A stretch of 64,000 nt of DNA, from contig PUFA01000068.1 of NCBI GenBank assembly GCA_003508835.1, forward strand, positions 2,108,001 to 2,172,000. The letters run 5' to 3'. A program made the position numbers and the translations under genes. The stretch comes from Eonycteris spelaea (taxonomy: Eukaryota > Chordata > Mammalia > Chiroptera > Pteropodidae). Shown here in pieces: positions 22,091-33,600 of this stretch (positions are counted from its first letter, which is position 1; each line of letters begins with the position of its first letter). The notes under the pieces were generated by a model. That model searched no databases, was not told the DNA's origin, and was given only the letters and a program-made list of their open reading frames with translations.

Positions 22091-23059
22091 GGAACGGCTC
22101 TGTTAAGTGAGAGGTGATGACAACTGGGCCCTCCTGGCCCCTCTCTCCTCCTTCATTTCCTGCTCTTGCAGCCATGGAGACACCTTGGGGGGTTGCCCAG
22201 GCTATGCAGAGCATGACGGGAAAGACAGTGTGTTGAGAAGGCCTTGGCTGGGAGAAGCCGAGGAGAGGAGGGAAAGTAGTGAAAGGAGGATGAGAAGGCA
22301 GCGAAGGAATCATTTTCCTGTATGACACTCGGGCAGTGATGGGACCTATTCCCTTGTGCCATGAGAAGCCCCCTCCCCTTGTCTGAGAATCCCCGTGACT
22401 GAGAGGTATCCTCACAGCAGACATGGATCTCCTCGTCTTCGCCCAGCACTGTATCCAGTAGAGACACCTGCTATGGGAGAGGAATTATCCTGGACACTTG
22501 TTTTCATTTCCTCTCCACTAAATCTCAGTGTGGAATCAGAGAGGGAGTCAAGATTCTGCCTGCTGCCTGTCCCGTGGCATTCAGGAGTCCTTGTAAAAGC
22601 CATCTCTGCCACTGCGAGCTCCGCCTGCAGACTTTAGGGAACCTCGAGAACTCCGACCTCCTCACAGAGTTCTCTCCTTGCTGGGCCCTGATGAATATAA
22701 AGTTGAGCAGAGACGTGGATGACTTGGGGAGCTACCTTGCCCTGACCTCTCAACAGTGTTTAGCAAAGGCTCGAGAGCTTGTCATCTACCATGTTCACCT
22801 TTCATATCCCAGACAGCCTCCTTGGATGTTTGCCTATCTTGTCAGTGCTAACAGAGGCCTTATCTGTTAGAGTGCCCTTCCAGTTTCTGCCCTACCCGCA
22901 AAATAACCCCCTAGAATAACAACGGCGATGAAAATGAATAAATCGAAGTCCTATACTTGAACATCATAATATCATTAAAAAACACATTAGCTTTGGAGTT
23001 TGGCATAGATAAAAATATCTCTGCTTTTTTTAAGCTATAAAATTGGAAAGTCACAGTTG

Positions 23060-23165
23060 TAATCTCATAGAATTGTGATTGCTAATGAGATTATCTGTAA
23101 AATGTTCAGTGCAGCATCTGGCACGGTAAGTACTCAATCGACACTAATGACTAAGTAAATAACTC
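23060..23165 (+). mobile_element. MIR SINE 3' fragment
   Basis: The 'tctgtaaaatgttcagtgca', 'catctggcacggtaagtact' and 'caat' blocks are the MIR 3' end. Confidence 0.6.
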
Positions 23166-23344
23166 GATATGTACATAAATACAGAAATAAATAAATGAAC
23201 AATAGAGCATAGGGCTTGGGGTTGGTTACCGTGTTCTTTCCTTCCCTGTGGAGGTAGTCATTATTACTAGCATTTATACTTTACATGACTTGGAAATGCA
23301 GATCTCACATGAATTCCAGACTTATGCTCATAACCCCCAATCCA

Positions 23345-23570
23345 GAGGGCACTAGGGGTAAGTAAGAGCATGGACAGGGGAGCCTGAGAGTGCTGCTTAA
23401 GAGCTGTGTTACTTGTACAAGTCACGTAACCTTGCTGTGCCTGTTTTCCTGTCAGTAAAAGGGAGATAATAGTACCTGACTCATGGAGACCATGGAAGGA
23501 TAAATGAGATAATGTAGAAAAGAACTTAACACACTGCCTAGAGCATAGCAAGATGCTCCCTAAACCTGTT
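23345..23570 (+). mobile_element. MIR SINE, nearly complete
   Basis: It runs from the tRNA-derived head ('aagtaagagcatggacaggg') through 'gtcacgtaaccttgctgtgc', 'cctgtcagtaaaagggagat' and 'acacactgcctagagcatag'. The 94-codon minus-strand frame at 23267-23551 is an antisense artefact of it. Confidence 0.85.
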
Positions 23571-25950
23571 GGTCACAGAAAAATTTGTTACGGCTGCTGC
23601 TGTTACCACAGTAGGCTCCAAACAGATTTCTACTTGCCTCACTTCAGGAGCCCTATTTCTGAATGATCCTCTCACCCACCTCATCTTTGGATTGGGCCCA
23701 TTTAAATGGCAAATGTCTCATTAAGCTCCTGAAATCACTCTGCCCTTTTGGGCAGCGCATAGGAACTGTCAGACACCCCGCAGACACTACCCCAGGGAGT
23801 CTGTTACACATGCCCCTCATTCTTCCCTCTTCTCCCACAGCCTGGGCTGCTGAAGTCCAGGATGCCTTAAGGTTGTGCCTTCCTTGGTTATTTCCATTAT
23901 TAAAAGGCGGTTTTGCTCACCTCAGGCACAACTGCTACAAAGCTGTACTGAGCTGCAGGGCCACCATCAGGAGTGAGCACACACTTGCCATCAGGCAGAC
24001 TTTGATCTGAGCCTCCATTTTCATTAAACGCAGTCAACTCTTAATTTTGATTTTTTGGGGGTGAGTTTGTATTTTGTAATTTAAAACAGAACCCATGCAT
24101 GGTAACCATGCAAAAGACTACTAATTCACTCCTGGAGCCAGTATAAAAAAAACAAAAATCAAAATGAAAAAAAAAGTTTGAGTTGTGTGTTGTTAGTTGA
24201 GTGGGTCGTGAAAGCTGAGACATTCTGTACACCCTGGGCCGAGTGAGGCAAGCTCTGAGACAACAGTCCACAGACACTGAGGTGTCTGCAGAAGGGAGAC
24301 TGGTCTCTCACTCTGTGCCAGAAGGCCTGCTGGGATGCAGCATCTGTGGGATCACCCAGACGCTACCATCAGAGCAGATAGGTCACAGTGAGGAAGTCCA
24401 CAGGAGCCCGACAAGGTCCCATCACAGTGGGGTACATATGAACCTAGAGGTGGCATCTGCTCCTGACCTGCAGAACTATAAATGTAGGAAGATGGCTGGA
24501 GCAGTTCTGGATGGCAGGAAGGAACTAGAGAGGGCGGCAGTAGAAAAGCTTGGACTTCCATCTTTTGCTGTTACCAGGACGTATGAGGCTCTCATGGACC
24601 AGATTGATGCTATGCAAGGAAGCAGGGTTTGGGCCTTCTTGATTGCACTATATTTACCCAAGTAGAAAGCCATTTAAGCAAGGAAACTGCATGAGAAACG
24701 AGGTACAGTTTTTCACTGCAGAGTCAAAAGCTGGGGAGAGTCTCAAAAGTTCAGCCAAGGAACCCATCACCCATGCCAGAGAACTGTGCACTGTAGAGAT
24801 TCTGCAAGATCTTTCTAAAAGCCCACATCTGTCGTCCAGGAAAAAGTCAACAAAGTCAACCAGAGAACATCAATGACCAGAATGTAACAGCACCAGTTAA
24901 ATGACACCATCCCCCTTTATCTTCTAAGCCTCAACCCCTGATCTGTTCAGAGCAAGAAAAAGCCACAAGAAAAAAGAAGGGAAATAGAAGAGGTGTTTAA
25001 AAGTGTTCTTTTCCCAACTACATGTCTTTTAGCAGTGGTCTGCTTCTGGCTCTCCTAGAATGAAAAACTATGATTTGTAATGGTTACCAGTTTCCACAGA
25101 ACAAACAATCCCACCATGGTTGATTTTTATCCATCAATATGACATCCTTGGAGTTTGGAAGAGAAGCTAACAAATGGGTTTTGCTGAGATCTTCAACACA
25201 TTGCTACAGCCGAGCCACAGACATAAGCCTGAGCTGTAATGGAAGGGGTTGGGAGTGGGAATAGTAAGAAATTTGAACTGAGTATGAGATCAAAGTTTTT
25301 ATTTAGACTAGACAGGATTTCTTTTAAACTCAGAGTGAGGTTTAATAATCCAAGCAGATGTATTCTTATAATTCAATGTGATCAAAAAACTTCACAAGCT
25401 CTCAAGATGGTATCAAGAGGTTTGAGAAGATCAGAGTGTGCTTAGGACAACGAGGACAAAAAAGCCATTCTCTAGCTATCACCAAGTTCACTCTGTTTAA
25501 TATTCAGGTTATATTTCTCCCACAGGGACTGATCATCTCTTATTTTCCAGAGGAAGAGTCAATCTTTTGTGGATACTTTTATCTCTCTCACTCTACCTAC
25601 CCTCCTTTAGGGGAATAGGGCTAAACTATCACAATGAGAGCTCATGACATTTATTTTGGAGAAAATAAAACTATATGAACAGTGTGAATGCATTCAGTTA
25701 CAAAACAGAAACCCAGGCTAGTGGGAGGAATTCTGGCTGCCTCTCCCAGACCCTGAATCTTCCTTGTGCTATGCACGACCATTGTACTGTGGATCCTCTG
25801 GAGAAGCCCAGCAAGGTCCTTAGAATCTCACCTTCAATGGAAACGTCACTTGCAAGACTTTAAGCCATGAGAAAGAAAGATTGCTTTGAGAAAGGAAATC
25901 ATTGGGGGCTAAACGACTCTTAACAAGGAACTCATTAGACATGACCCATC
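23571..25950. other. Unassigned stretch, 2.4 kb
   Basis: No recognised repeat family. It contains a 140-codon plus-strand frame (24243-24665) with no domain I know. A-rich patches lie near 24146-24177. Confidence 0.5.
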
Positions 25951-25954
25951 ACAT

Positions 25955-26454
25955 AGATAAATACATCTGGGCATCCTCCACATGCATAAGTACCAACCTT
26001 ACCCAAGCCATCATTACCTCCTGCCTCATGAAGCAGAAGTCTCCTAACTTGACTCCCTTAATTCTGTCCTCGCTCTGCACAATTCATTAGCCACACAGCA
26101 GTTAAAGTTGTCCTATTAAAACCTAAGTCAATTTTTTTTTTCTGCTGAAAAAATAAAATGAAACAAAATAAGGGCTCCCCATTTCATTCTCTTAAAGCCT
26201 AAGTCCTCCCAAAGGCCTACCTACTTCTCTGACTTCACCTCCTACCACTCTTTATTTACTCTTCTCCAGCAACACTGGTCTCTTTGCTATTCTTCAAACC
26301 ATCAAACATGCTCCCACCACAGGGTCTTTACACTTGCCTCTCCACCAGATGCCACACTCTTAATCTACTTAAGCTCTCTTCTCAAAAGAAATATGTTCAG
26401 AAAAGGCATCCTGACCACCTATGTAAAAAATCCCTTGCCTCTGTCCCAGCATGC
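25955..26454 (+). mobile_element. L2 LINE, left part (interrupted)
   Basis: It follows the L2 order closely: 'atcattacctcctgcctcat', 'aaaggcctacctacttctct', 'tacccactctttatttact'-like, 'ttgctattcttcaaaccatc', 'cagggtctttacacttgcct' and 'gcatcctgaccacctatgta'. The L2 continues at 26672 on the other side of a pyrimidine microsatellite. A T9/A-rich patch at about 26131-26170 is a second interruption. Confidence 0.85.
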
Positions 26455-26671
<217 letters not shown>

Positions 26672-26885
26672 GTTAATTTTTCTGCACAGTAGTATCACCA
26701 TGCACATGGTATGTATATATTAGCTTGTTTACTATTGTTGTCCTTACATTTGCACTAGAGTGTAAACTCCATTAGAACAGATATTTTGCCTGATTTGTTT
26801 TTGCTGTATGCTTAGCACCTTGAAGAGCAAGCACTATGCCTGTAACAGCAGTATAATAGATATCTACTGAGTGAATAAAAGTTCT
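26672..26885 (+). mobile_element. L2 LINE 3' end, right part
   Basis: The 'actagagtgtaaactccatt', 'agaacagatattttgcctga' and 'gtatgcttagcaccttgaag' blocks end with 'tactgagtgaataaa'. This is the L2 terminus and completes the copy that starts at 25955. Confidence 0.8.
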
Positions 26886-27320
26886 ATATAATATGTTTTG
26901 ACCAGTAAAGAAAATCTGGGGAAAGGATCCCCCAAGCCTGTAGAGCAAGAGGTATTCCATGGATTGCCCCTTTCCTTTCTCACCATGAGATAGAGAAAAT
27001 TCACCTGATCCAGCACTCTTATAGAAAGGATTCTGAGCCCTAGAGAAGAGAATAAACACATATCCAAAAACATCAAATTCCTCCAGTGTTATGCTTGCCC
27101 TTAATCACATTTATCATCTTCTCTTCTTTCCATGTTTAATTTTTTCTCACTCCCTTGATTCTTCCCTTCCATCCACATTTCACATAACTTTAGAAGTAGT
27201 CGTCTCAATAGATCTGCTTAATAGTGAATCTATTGCAGGTTTCATCCTTTCAGCAAGTGCTCTCTCTAGCAGGTTCGATGTCCGTCCTCTGCCTCGCTAG
27301 AGAGATGTTTTAGCTGACAG
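26886..27320. other. Unassigned stretch with a perfect hairpin
   Basis: No gene or repeat is recognised. A 9-bp perfect inverted repeat (ctctctagc at 27262-27270, gctagagag at 27296-27304) encloses a 25-bp loop. Confidence 0.5.
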
Positions 27321-27324
27321 TAAC

Positions 27325-29285
27325 ATTATTGTTATTGAGGTATAAATTATATACACAGCTTCTAAGTGTATGGGTAGAAAGGATTTGACAGAGGGATATA
27401 CTTGTGTAATATACACACCTATCAAGACATAGACCATTTCCATTACCTCAGTATGATCCCCCACGTCTCTTCCAAGCAAATCACTGAACCTCTTCAGAAG
27501 CAACTGCTGATTTCTATTAACATAAGCTGGTTTTGCTCACTCAGAAACTTTATGTAAATGGAATTATACACACTCTTTTTTTTGTCTGGCTTCTCTTGGT
27601 CAGCATATCTTTGAGATTCACCTATGTTGTTGGCTAATCAGAAATGGCTCCATTTTAATACTTAGTGTTTTGTTGTGTAATATACCACGATTTGTTTATC
27701 CTTGTCACTTTAATGGCTCTTCAATGGCTCTCTTTCCATGTTTCAGCTATTATGAAAAAAAAAACTATTTCAAATGTGTATACATAAATCTTTGTGTGAA
27801 TACAAGGCTTTTTTTGGACCTGTCACATGTTTTTATTTCTTTTGGGTAAATAGCTAGAAGTGGAATTGTGAGGTCATAGGGTATGTCTAGAGTTTTAATT
27901 TTAACCATTATACTAGGTGTGCCCTGATCTCATCGTAGCTTTATTTTGCATTTCTCCAATGACACTTGATGTTAAGCAACTTAATATGTGCTTATTGGCC
28001 ATTTAAAAATATTCCTATATGAAATATTTGCTTAAATTTTTCATGCAATTTTCTTGTTTTAAAAGTAATTGTTTCATTAAATAGTTTATATTTTTGATGC
28101 TATAGCAAATTTATTTTTATTTAATATCATATTCCAATTGTTGCTAGTTTGTAGAACAGAATTTTTTAAATATTATATATTATCTTTGATAAATTCATGT
28201 ATTAGCTCTAGTACTTATTTAATCCCTTAGAACATCAACGTAAGTATGTTATCTGAATTTTTATTTTCCTTTCTACTCTTTGTCTATTTCTTTTCCATGA
28301 ATTACTGTACTGGCTAGTATCTTCAGTAAAATCCCAAGTTATAGTAATAGTGACATCCTTACATTTCACAATCTTACATATTTACCAGTATTATGTTACC
28401 TATAAGTTTTACATATATGACATTATTTAGTTAAGATAATTTCCTTCAGTTCCTAGTTTGCTAAAAGTTTTTTTTTTTAATCATGACTGAGTATTGGATA
28501 TTTTTCATAATTTTCTCATCCAGTGAAATGATCAAAAGTATTTTCTTTTTATTGTTAATATATTGAATGACAATGATTTATTTCTGAATGTTAAACCAAG
28601 TCTGAATTCCCAAAATAAACTCCCTTTGTCCATTTGATATATTGCTAGATTTTATTTGGTAATATGTTTTTGAGGAATTTCCATCTCTTGATAAAGTATA
28701 CTGGTCTGTAGTTTTCATGAAGTATACTCTTCACGAAGTATATGGCCTGTAGTTTTCTGTTCTAATATATGTCTGGTTTTGGTATCAGGCAAGTGCAGGC
28801 CTCATATATTTGCTAAAATAATTTGTACAAAATTAGTATTGTCTTTCTTATATGTTTGATAGAATTCACCAGTGAACCCATCTGATGCTAGAGTTTTCTT
28901 GGTGTGAAGTTTGTTAATTATAAAATTAATTTATTTAATAAATGTATACAATTTAAAAATTTTATCTTTGTGTTGGTTTTGGTAATTTGTGTCTCTCAAG
29001 GGACTTATCAATTTCATCTAAATTTTAATTTCTCCAGTTTATAGGCACATAGTTACCCATTCTATTTATGCTAGTCCCTTACTATGCCTAGACTTTCATT
29101 TTAGATATTGTAATTTGTGTTTTCTCTATTTTTCCATGATTCATCTAACACGAAGCTTCACAATTTTATTGATTTTTAATAAACCAACATTTGCTTTTGT
29201 TGATATTTTCTACTATTTGTTCATTTTCTTCTTCATTATTCTCTACTCTAATCTTTACAATTTTCATGGATGTGCTATTACATAG
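27325..29285 (-). mobile_element. L1 LINE, ORF2 reverse-transcriptase region and 3'UTR, about 2 kb
   Basis: On the plus strand the 3' end begins with 'ttattgttattgaggtataa'. ORF2-derived blocks follow: 'gtgcttattggccatttaaa', 'ttactgtactggctagtatc', 'actggtctgtagttttcatg', 'gtctggttttggtatcaggc' and 'agaattcaccagtgaaccca'. The last three are the antisense of the reverse-transcriptase domain. Internal deletions and many stops make it dead. It is the longest L1 remnant in the window. Confidence 0.9.
28695..28762. repeat. Imperfect local tandem duplication within L1
   Basis: The motif 'gaagtatac/t' occurs at about 28720 and 28735, and 'ctgtagttttc' occurs twice about 40 bp apart. The normally unique reverse-transcriptase block 'ctgtagttttc' has therefore been locally duplicated. 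Confidence 0.6.
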
Positions 29286-29289
29286 CCTA

Positions 29290-29475
29290 GGGTTTTAATT
29301 TTGGTTCTGCCACTGATTAGCTCAGCTGCCTTAAGAAATGTACTTACCCTCTCTGAAACTTCATCTATAACATAAAGCAGTAATTCGCATTTTTAATATA
29401 GTTTTTGTGAGACTTAAATGAGTTATAAATATAAATTACCTAATACAGTATCTGGTGGCTGTTAGTTCTTTCCCT
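29290..29475 (+). mobile_element. MIR SINE
   Basis: The 'ggttctgccactgattagct', 'aaatgtacttaccctctctg' and 'acagtatctggtggctgtta' blocks match the MIR core to 3' end. It abuts the L1 remnant. Confidence 0.75.
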
Positions 29476-30474
29476 TCCGTATATCGCTGAATAAAAAGAG
29501 GTGTGTATGGAAAGGCTTATATATCTAATAGAATCAGGAGACTTGGGTTTCTGGAAAAGTCACTGCACTGTCTCTGAGTCTCAGGATTTTTTGTTGTCTT
29601 GTGAAGGATTGATCAAGTATCACTCAGTTATCTCCAGGTGCAATAAACATTCACAGGTCTGTGAATATAAACTAGGTCTGCCTGTAGTTTATGAGTCAGT
29701 CCTCCCAGCTAATACCATCCCTGGTGACAACTAACAAAAAGGCAATAGAAAAAAGTTAGAGAAATAAGAGATCAAGGAAAAATAATGAGATAGACCTCAA
29801 AGCACAGAGAGAAGAGAAAAGACAGGGATGGAAAAGAAGTAGAAGCTAATGGAAAGAGCAAATAAGACTCAGAGCTGAGATGCTGTTGGCACTGTCAGCA
29901 GAGAACCCTCCTCATCAGCATCACAGAGATGATACCAAGAGGAGGGAAACCTGCAGGGGCTCGAGGCTGTTTTGAGCAAGGCTTAGATCTTCCAAGGTGG
30001 AAACTGCCTAAAGCATCATAGCTTAATGTCTGAACTTCCAACTCACCAGTGAGCTTAACTTAGAAATGGTAATTCATAAAGTTCTCTAAGTTTTAACTTT
30101 CTTTCAAGAAAATCTGAATTTTTCCACTGGTTTCATTCCTAAAATACTTAATTCACATTTTTTTTTTATTTTAGAAAGAGTCAAAGAAGAGAGTGGGTTA
30201 CAGAACTTATAGAGGAAAAAGTGATCATCACAAGAACGAAGTTAGCCAACCTTTTTGTCCCCCTGGAATGGGTCAGACACTATTAGGTGCTTTTGCATAT
30301 TCAATTTCAATTCTCCTCCACAATTCAGAGATACAACCCTGGTGGAATAACACACAAAGGGCAAATGCATCGAGTGTATTTGGGGATAGGTATGTTATAT
30401 TTAAAGTGCATGTGTGTCTTCAGTGTAGGGCTGGGGGCAAGAGGCTTGTTAAGGAGCCTTGCTAAGCAGAATTT
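29476..30474. other. Unassigned stretch, 1 kb
   Basis: No repeat family is recognised. Open frames of 77, 90 and 102 codons (29501-30595) show no domain, and the last overlaps a MER5 element. Confidence 0.45.
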
Positions 30475-30477
30475 GGT

Positions 30478-30605
30478 GACAGGATCAAAGGCATCAGGAC
30501 CACCAGGAAGCTTATTAGATATTCAGAATTTCAGGTGCTTTCCCACACCTACTAAATCAGAATTTCAAGTCATTTGTATGCACCCTAAAATTTGAGAATC
30601 CTTGA
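30478..30605 (+). mobile_element. MER5-type hAT-Charlie MITE
   Basis: The 'ggaccaccaggaagcttatt' block, 'acctactaaatcagaatttc', 'catttgtatgcaccctaaaa' and 'tttgagaatcctt' end match MER5A/B, a non-autonomous DNA transposon family of placental mammals. Confidence 0.8.
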
Positions 30606-30734
30606 ATTAGAAAGTAAGAAGATACTGTCAATTATCCCTACTGCAATTTTACCAGGCCATTTACCTTCAGCGGTCTGGTTTTACTCTTTAGTGGTAATGA
30701 AAGTACTATTAAGGCAGTCATTTTCCATATTGGG

Positions 30735-30905
30735 TTCATAAGAGAAAGATTGGGCTGGAGCTTTGATCTGTCACCAGTATTATGACGTGGGGAAAGTTAC
30801 TTGTGATTTTTAAATATTTATTTCTGCTTCTACAAAATGAGACCAATACATATAATTAGTAGCATCACAGTGTTGAGAAAAAATATTGAAATAAAGGGTA
30901 TGAAT
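30735..30905 (+). mobile_element. MIR SINE, strongly diverged
   Basis: 'gtcaccagtattatgacgtg', 'ggggaaagttacttgtgatt' and 'cttctacaaaatgagaccaa' follow the MIR core order at low identity. Confidence 0.45.
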
Positions 30906-30909
30906 TGTG

Positions 30910-31325
30910 ATACACCTTTCCCCAGAAAACGTCTATGACTCCTCATAGCCTGCAGATTCACTCACAGTTACAGTGTCTTCAAATGGCATTCAGAGCTCTT
31001 CACTCTAACCCTATCCTATTTCCCCATCTTCGCTGTCCATTATAGTTTTCCCTGAATCTGATAATCCTGCCTTTTCCTCAAATATAACATTCATTTTCAT
31101 TTTTCCATCCCTGTGTCCATGCTCTTCCTTCTTCCAGGAGTGGTCTTCTACCCTTCTCTACCAAAATTCTACTCATCTACGGGGACTCAGTCAGTGCAAA
31201 TGCATCTGCTCACTAAACTTATTACCAATAGCACTCACTGGATATCATTTAACATCTCTCTGCTCAAATACTGTGACTTGCTCCTTTCTCTACATCAGTA
31301 CCATTTCATTCTTTTTTGAGTTGGA
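30910..31325 (+). mobile_element. L2 LINE fragment
   Basis: The C/T-rich 'atggcattcagagctcttca' and 'ttccaggagtggtcttctac' stretches parallel the L2 'tacaaggccct' to 'ctggaatgctcttcc' region. Diverged, with approximate bounds. The 68-codon frame at 31113-31319 is within it. Confidence 0.5.
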
Positions 31326-31880
31326 GCTGGTTGTGTATTTTGCATTTGGAATACAAAATACTCAAGAAAGGGGGCTAGCTGTTAGTCATCATTTTTGTCA
31401 CCTCAACCACTAAGAGAGTACTTTCCACATAAAACTTCTGAGGAAATTAAAAAGAAAAAAAACTGCTCTAGGCACTGGGACATCTGGAGATATTTTGCTC
31501 CGAAAATTATGTGACAACATTCTTATGCGGTAGAAATACAATTGCTAAGGAAACGTGTGCCTATCTGATAATAAGGTGAGAGACAGAGACGACATACAAT
31601 ATTTTACATATAGAGATTCCATTAATTTGTGGCTCTATCAATACACATCAAATCCTTACTCTGTACTCTCTGATCTCCAAACTTGCACCTCTGTGCTGTC
31701 CTTTATTGGAGAGGCAACATCTCAATTACTCCCCTCTTGACTAGAAATAACTTGGTCGCTGCTTATTTGAGGTCACCTAAGGGCTCATTTGTTGTTAAAG
31801 CATGGAAATCCTTACACAGAAAATGAGGGCTAGTCCTCACTGAAAAAAATTCTATGAACTAGATCTTTGCACAGAAGACA
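31326..31880. other. Unassigned stretch
   Basis: No gene or repeat is recognised. Confidence 0.45.
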
Positions 31881-31881
31881 C

Positions 31882-32015
31882 TGAGCAGGAAATTAGTAGA
31901 TCTGGATTTAAGTTCTAATTCTGGAACTTTGGAAAAGTCACTTAACCTCTCTGAGCCTTAGTTTCTACATGTCAAAATGATTACTATGATTAAATAGACA
32001 ACTAATGCTTGTCTT
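31882..32015 (+). mobile_element. MIR SINE
   Basis: 'gatctggatttaagttctaa', 'aagtcacttaacctctctga' and 'gccttagtttctacatgtca' are the MIR core. The 3' end is lost. Confidence 0.8.
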
Positions 32016-32495
32016 TTGATTTCTAAACTGTAAAGAACTATACATATGCAGAACACTATGGATAAATCCAGTTAACAGGACAAGTTCAGATGGGCCAGCA
32101 GACTGTCAACCACTGGGCATAAGAAGCCAATGACCGTGTAATTCAGACCTATCCCTCCCTCTGTGTTGTGAAACAATTAAGATGGACAAGGTGATGGGTT
32201 GCTTCTTTCCTTGGCCCCAGATAAAGTCTCCTATCTTATCTCCATAGAGCTAACATAACCACAGATGCCTTCCTCCACACCCCACCTAGTGACCAAAGGG
32301 ATATGGGAGAGGGGCAGGTTCACTGCCAGAGTCTAAAACATCTTTTAAAAGTGGCATAAGAACAGTAAAGCAGAAACTGCCATTTTCCCTCCAGAAACAC
32401 TTTAAATGAAACATTGGCCACTGAGGAGGAAAGCAAGGTGATTCTAACCGAATTATATCACTTTACCTCTAAACATACAACTTCTAGCACAAGAG
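32016..32495. other. Unassigned stretch
   Basis: No gene or repeat is recognised. Confidence 0.45.
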
Positions 32496-32496
32496 T

Positions 32497-32557
32497 GCAA
32501 TGGTAAAGAATTTGAGTTTTGGAGTCCGATTGACTTGAATTTGAATCAAGGTTCTAT
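32497..32557 (+). mobile_element. MIR SINE, left half (split by an LTR)
   Basis: 'caatggtaaagaatttgagt', 'ggagtccgattgacttgaat' and 'tgaatcaaggttct' are the MIR head and B-box region. The next MIR residues resume at 33076, so a 518-bp insertion splits this MIR. Confidence 0.8.
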
Positions 32558-33075
32558 TGAGAGCTATGAAGTGGTTGATATTTTTACTTGCAAGCTAATA
32601 AGTTAGCTTGGCACAGTTTTATGGATGTTGGCATGAAACATGGACTCTTGGATTAGAGACAAAGGATAGTTTATTATTCACAGCAATAGCAGTAGACAGG
32701 TAGCAGCATTTTTGTCAGTTCCCCCAGCTGTAATTCACATGGGATGATGGAAAGAGGGCCAGTTAACACCTGTACACACAGTGGATTATGTTACAGGAGA
32801 GGGACTCTGAGCTTAAAGAACCAAATCTTTTATATTAAGTAGTAAGCATGCCTGCCCTATGCCACAGGGAGGTACTATCTTACTGTCTTTACTATGCTAG
32901 ACAGTAAACCTGCCTGACCTTTGCTCTGGGATGGGGGGAGGGGGGGAAAAAAGTACTATCCATATTTGCCCCATACAAACATCCTCACAAAGATAATCCA
33001 GAACAAAGGCAATCAGTACTTCTGCTCATAAATGAACAGAAACATGAGAGACTCATGGAGAATTATTTCCAAACA
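32558..33075 (-). mobile_element. Solo LTR nested in a MIR, 518 bp, with target-site duplication
   Basis: The insert begins TG and ends CA. It is flanked by ggttctat (32550-32557) and ggttctgt (33076-33083), which match at 7 of 8 positions. Only one copy of that motif exists in an intact MIR. On the minus strand it has a TATAAAA box (plus ttttata at 32828-32834) and, about 155 bp downstream, an AATAAA (plus tttatt at 32670-32675), the layout of a retroviral LTR. No internal gene is present. The family is not identified. A 6-bp duplication (ggttct) followed by 2 drifted bases is the likely reading. Confidence 0.8.
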
Positions 33076-33135
33076 GGTTCTGTCACTTACTAAATATGAT
33101 TAATAATCAAATTTTACTTCCCTCTGAGTTTTTTT
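33076..33135 (+). mobile_element. MIR SINE, right half
   Basis: 'ggttctgtcacttactaaat' continues the MIR that was cut at 32557, and the following 'ttttacttccctctgag' matches the next MIR block. Confidence 0.75.
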
Positions 33136-33154
33136 TGAGTATGGATTTTTCTGG

Positions 33155-33168
33155 TTTTTTTTTTTTTT
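33155..33168. repeat. Poly(T), 14 bp
   Basis: A pure T14 run downstream of the split MIR. Confidence 0.95.
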
Positions 33169-33394
33169 GGTTTGTTTCTACATAATGCAGTAGCATTTAT
33201 ATCACAAACATAAAGTGTAATAATCCATATTAAGTGTTAGCACTGTGTAGTATCTTAGTGACAGCTAGTTTAATGCAACGAAATGACAATAGATTGTGCA
33301 TAGAAATTTCTTCACATCCAGTCCGAATCCATATTCCATTCTGCTTAATTAATAGACACAGGGTGTCTAGCAGCCAGTGTGATTCCCAGATTAA

Positions 33395-33600
33395 GTAAAT
33401 GTAAGAGGCAGTAAAGTATAGAAGAAAGAGTCTTATCTCCACAATTTACCAAGTGTGTAACCTTGGCCACTTAACTTACTCATTTTCCTCTTTAAAAACT
33501 TTTTATTTTGTTGGGTTATTGCAGCGTGAATTAGGACAAGTATGCATAAATAGTATTTGGCACATGCTGGTGGTGCTCAGTAAATAGCGGAAGACTATCA
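33395..33600 (+). mobile_element. MIR SINE, nearly complete
   Basis: 'gcagtaaagtatagaagaaa' head, 'tgtaaccttggccacttaac' core and 'tatttggcacatgctggtgg' plus 'tgctcagtaaatagc' tail. The 70-codon minus-strand frame at 33230-33442 overlaps its head and is spurious. Confidence 0.8.

Larger units (their letters stand above)
20861..23055. other. Unassigned, GC-richer stretch
   Basis: About 2.2 kb without a confident repeat. It holds a C12 run plus short AC array (21884-21907), an A16 run (22075-22090) and a weak reverse MIR/L2-like trace around 21955-22010. Long open frames occur on both strands between 21039 and 22870 (up to 138 codons), which reflects the higher GC content. None has a recognisable domain, and overlapping frames on opposite strands argue against coding. 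Confidence 0.5.

Noticed and set aside
22008..22424. 138-codon minus-strand frame as a gene
   Set aside because: It overlaps other open frames on both strands in a GC-richer patch, runs through the A16 tract as phenylalanine residues, and has no domain.
24243..24665. 140-codon ATG frame as a gene or processed pseudogene
   Set aside because: No similarity to any family I know, no poly(A) tail or target duplication around it.
27262..27304. tRNA or small RNA gene around a perfect 9-bp stem and a 'ggttcgatgtcc' B-box-like motif
   Set aside because: No A box, no acceptor/anticodon arms and wrong spacing; a chance inverted repeat is simpler.
28400..29000. A functional reverse transcriptase
   Set aside because: Only antisense L1 ORF2 sequence with many stops and deletions is present.
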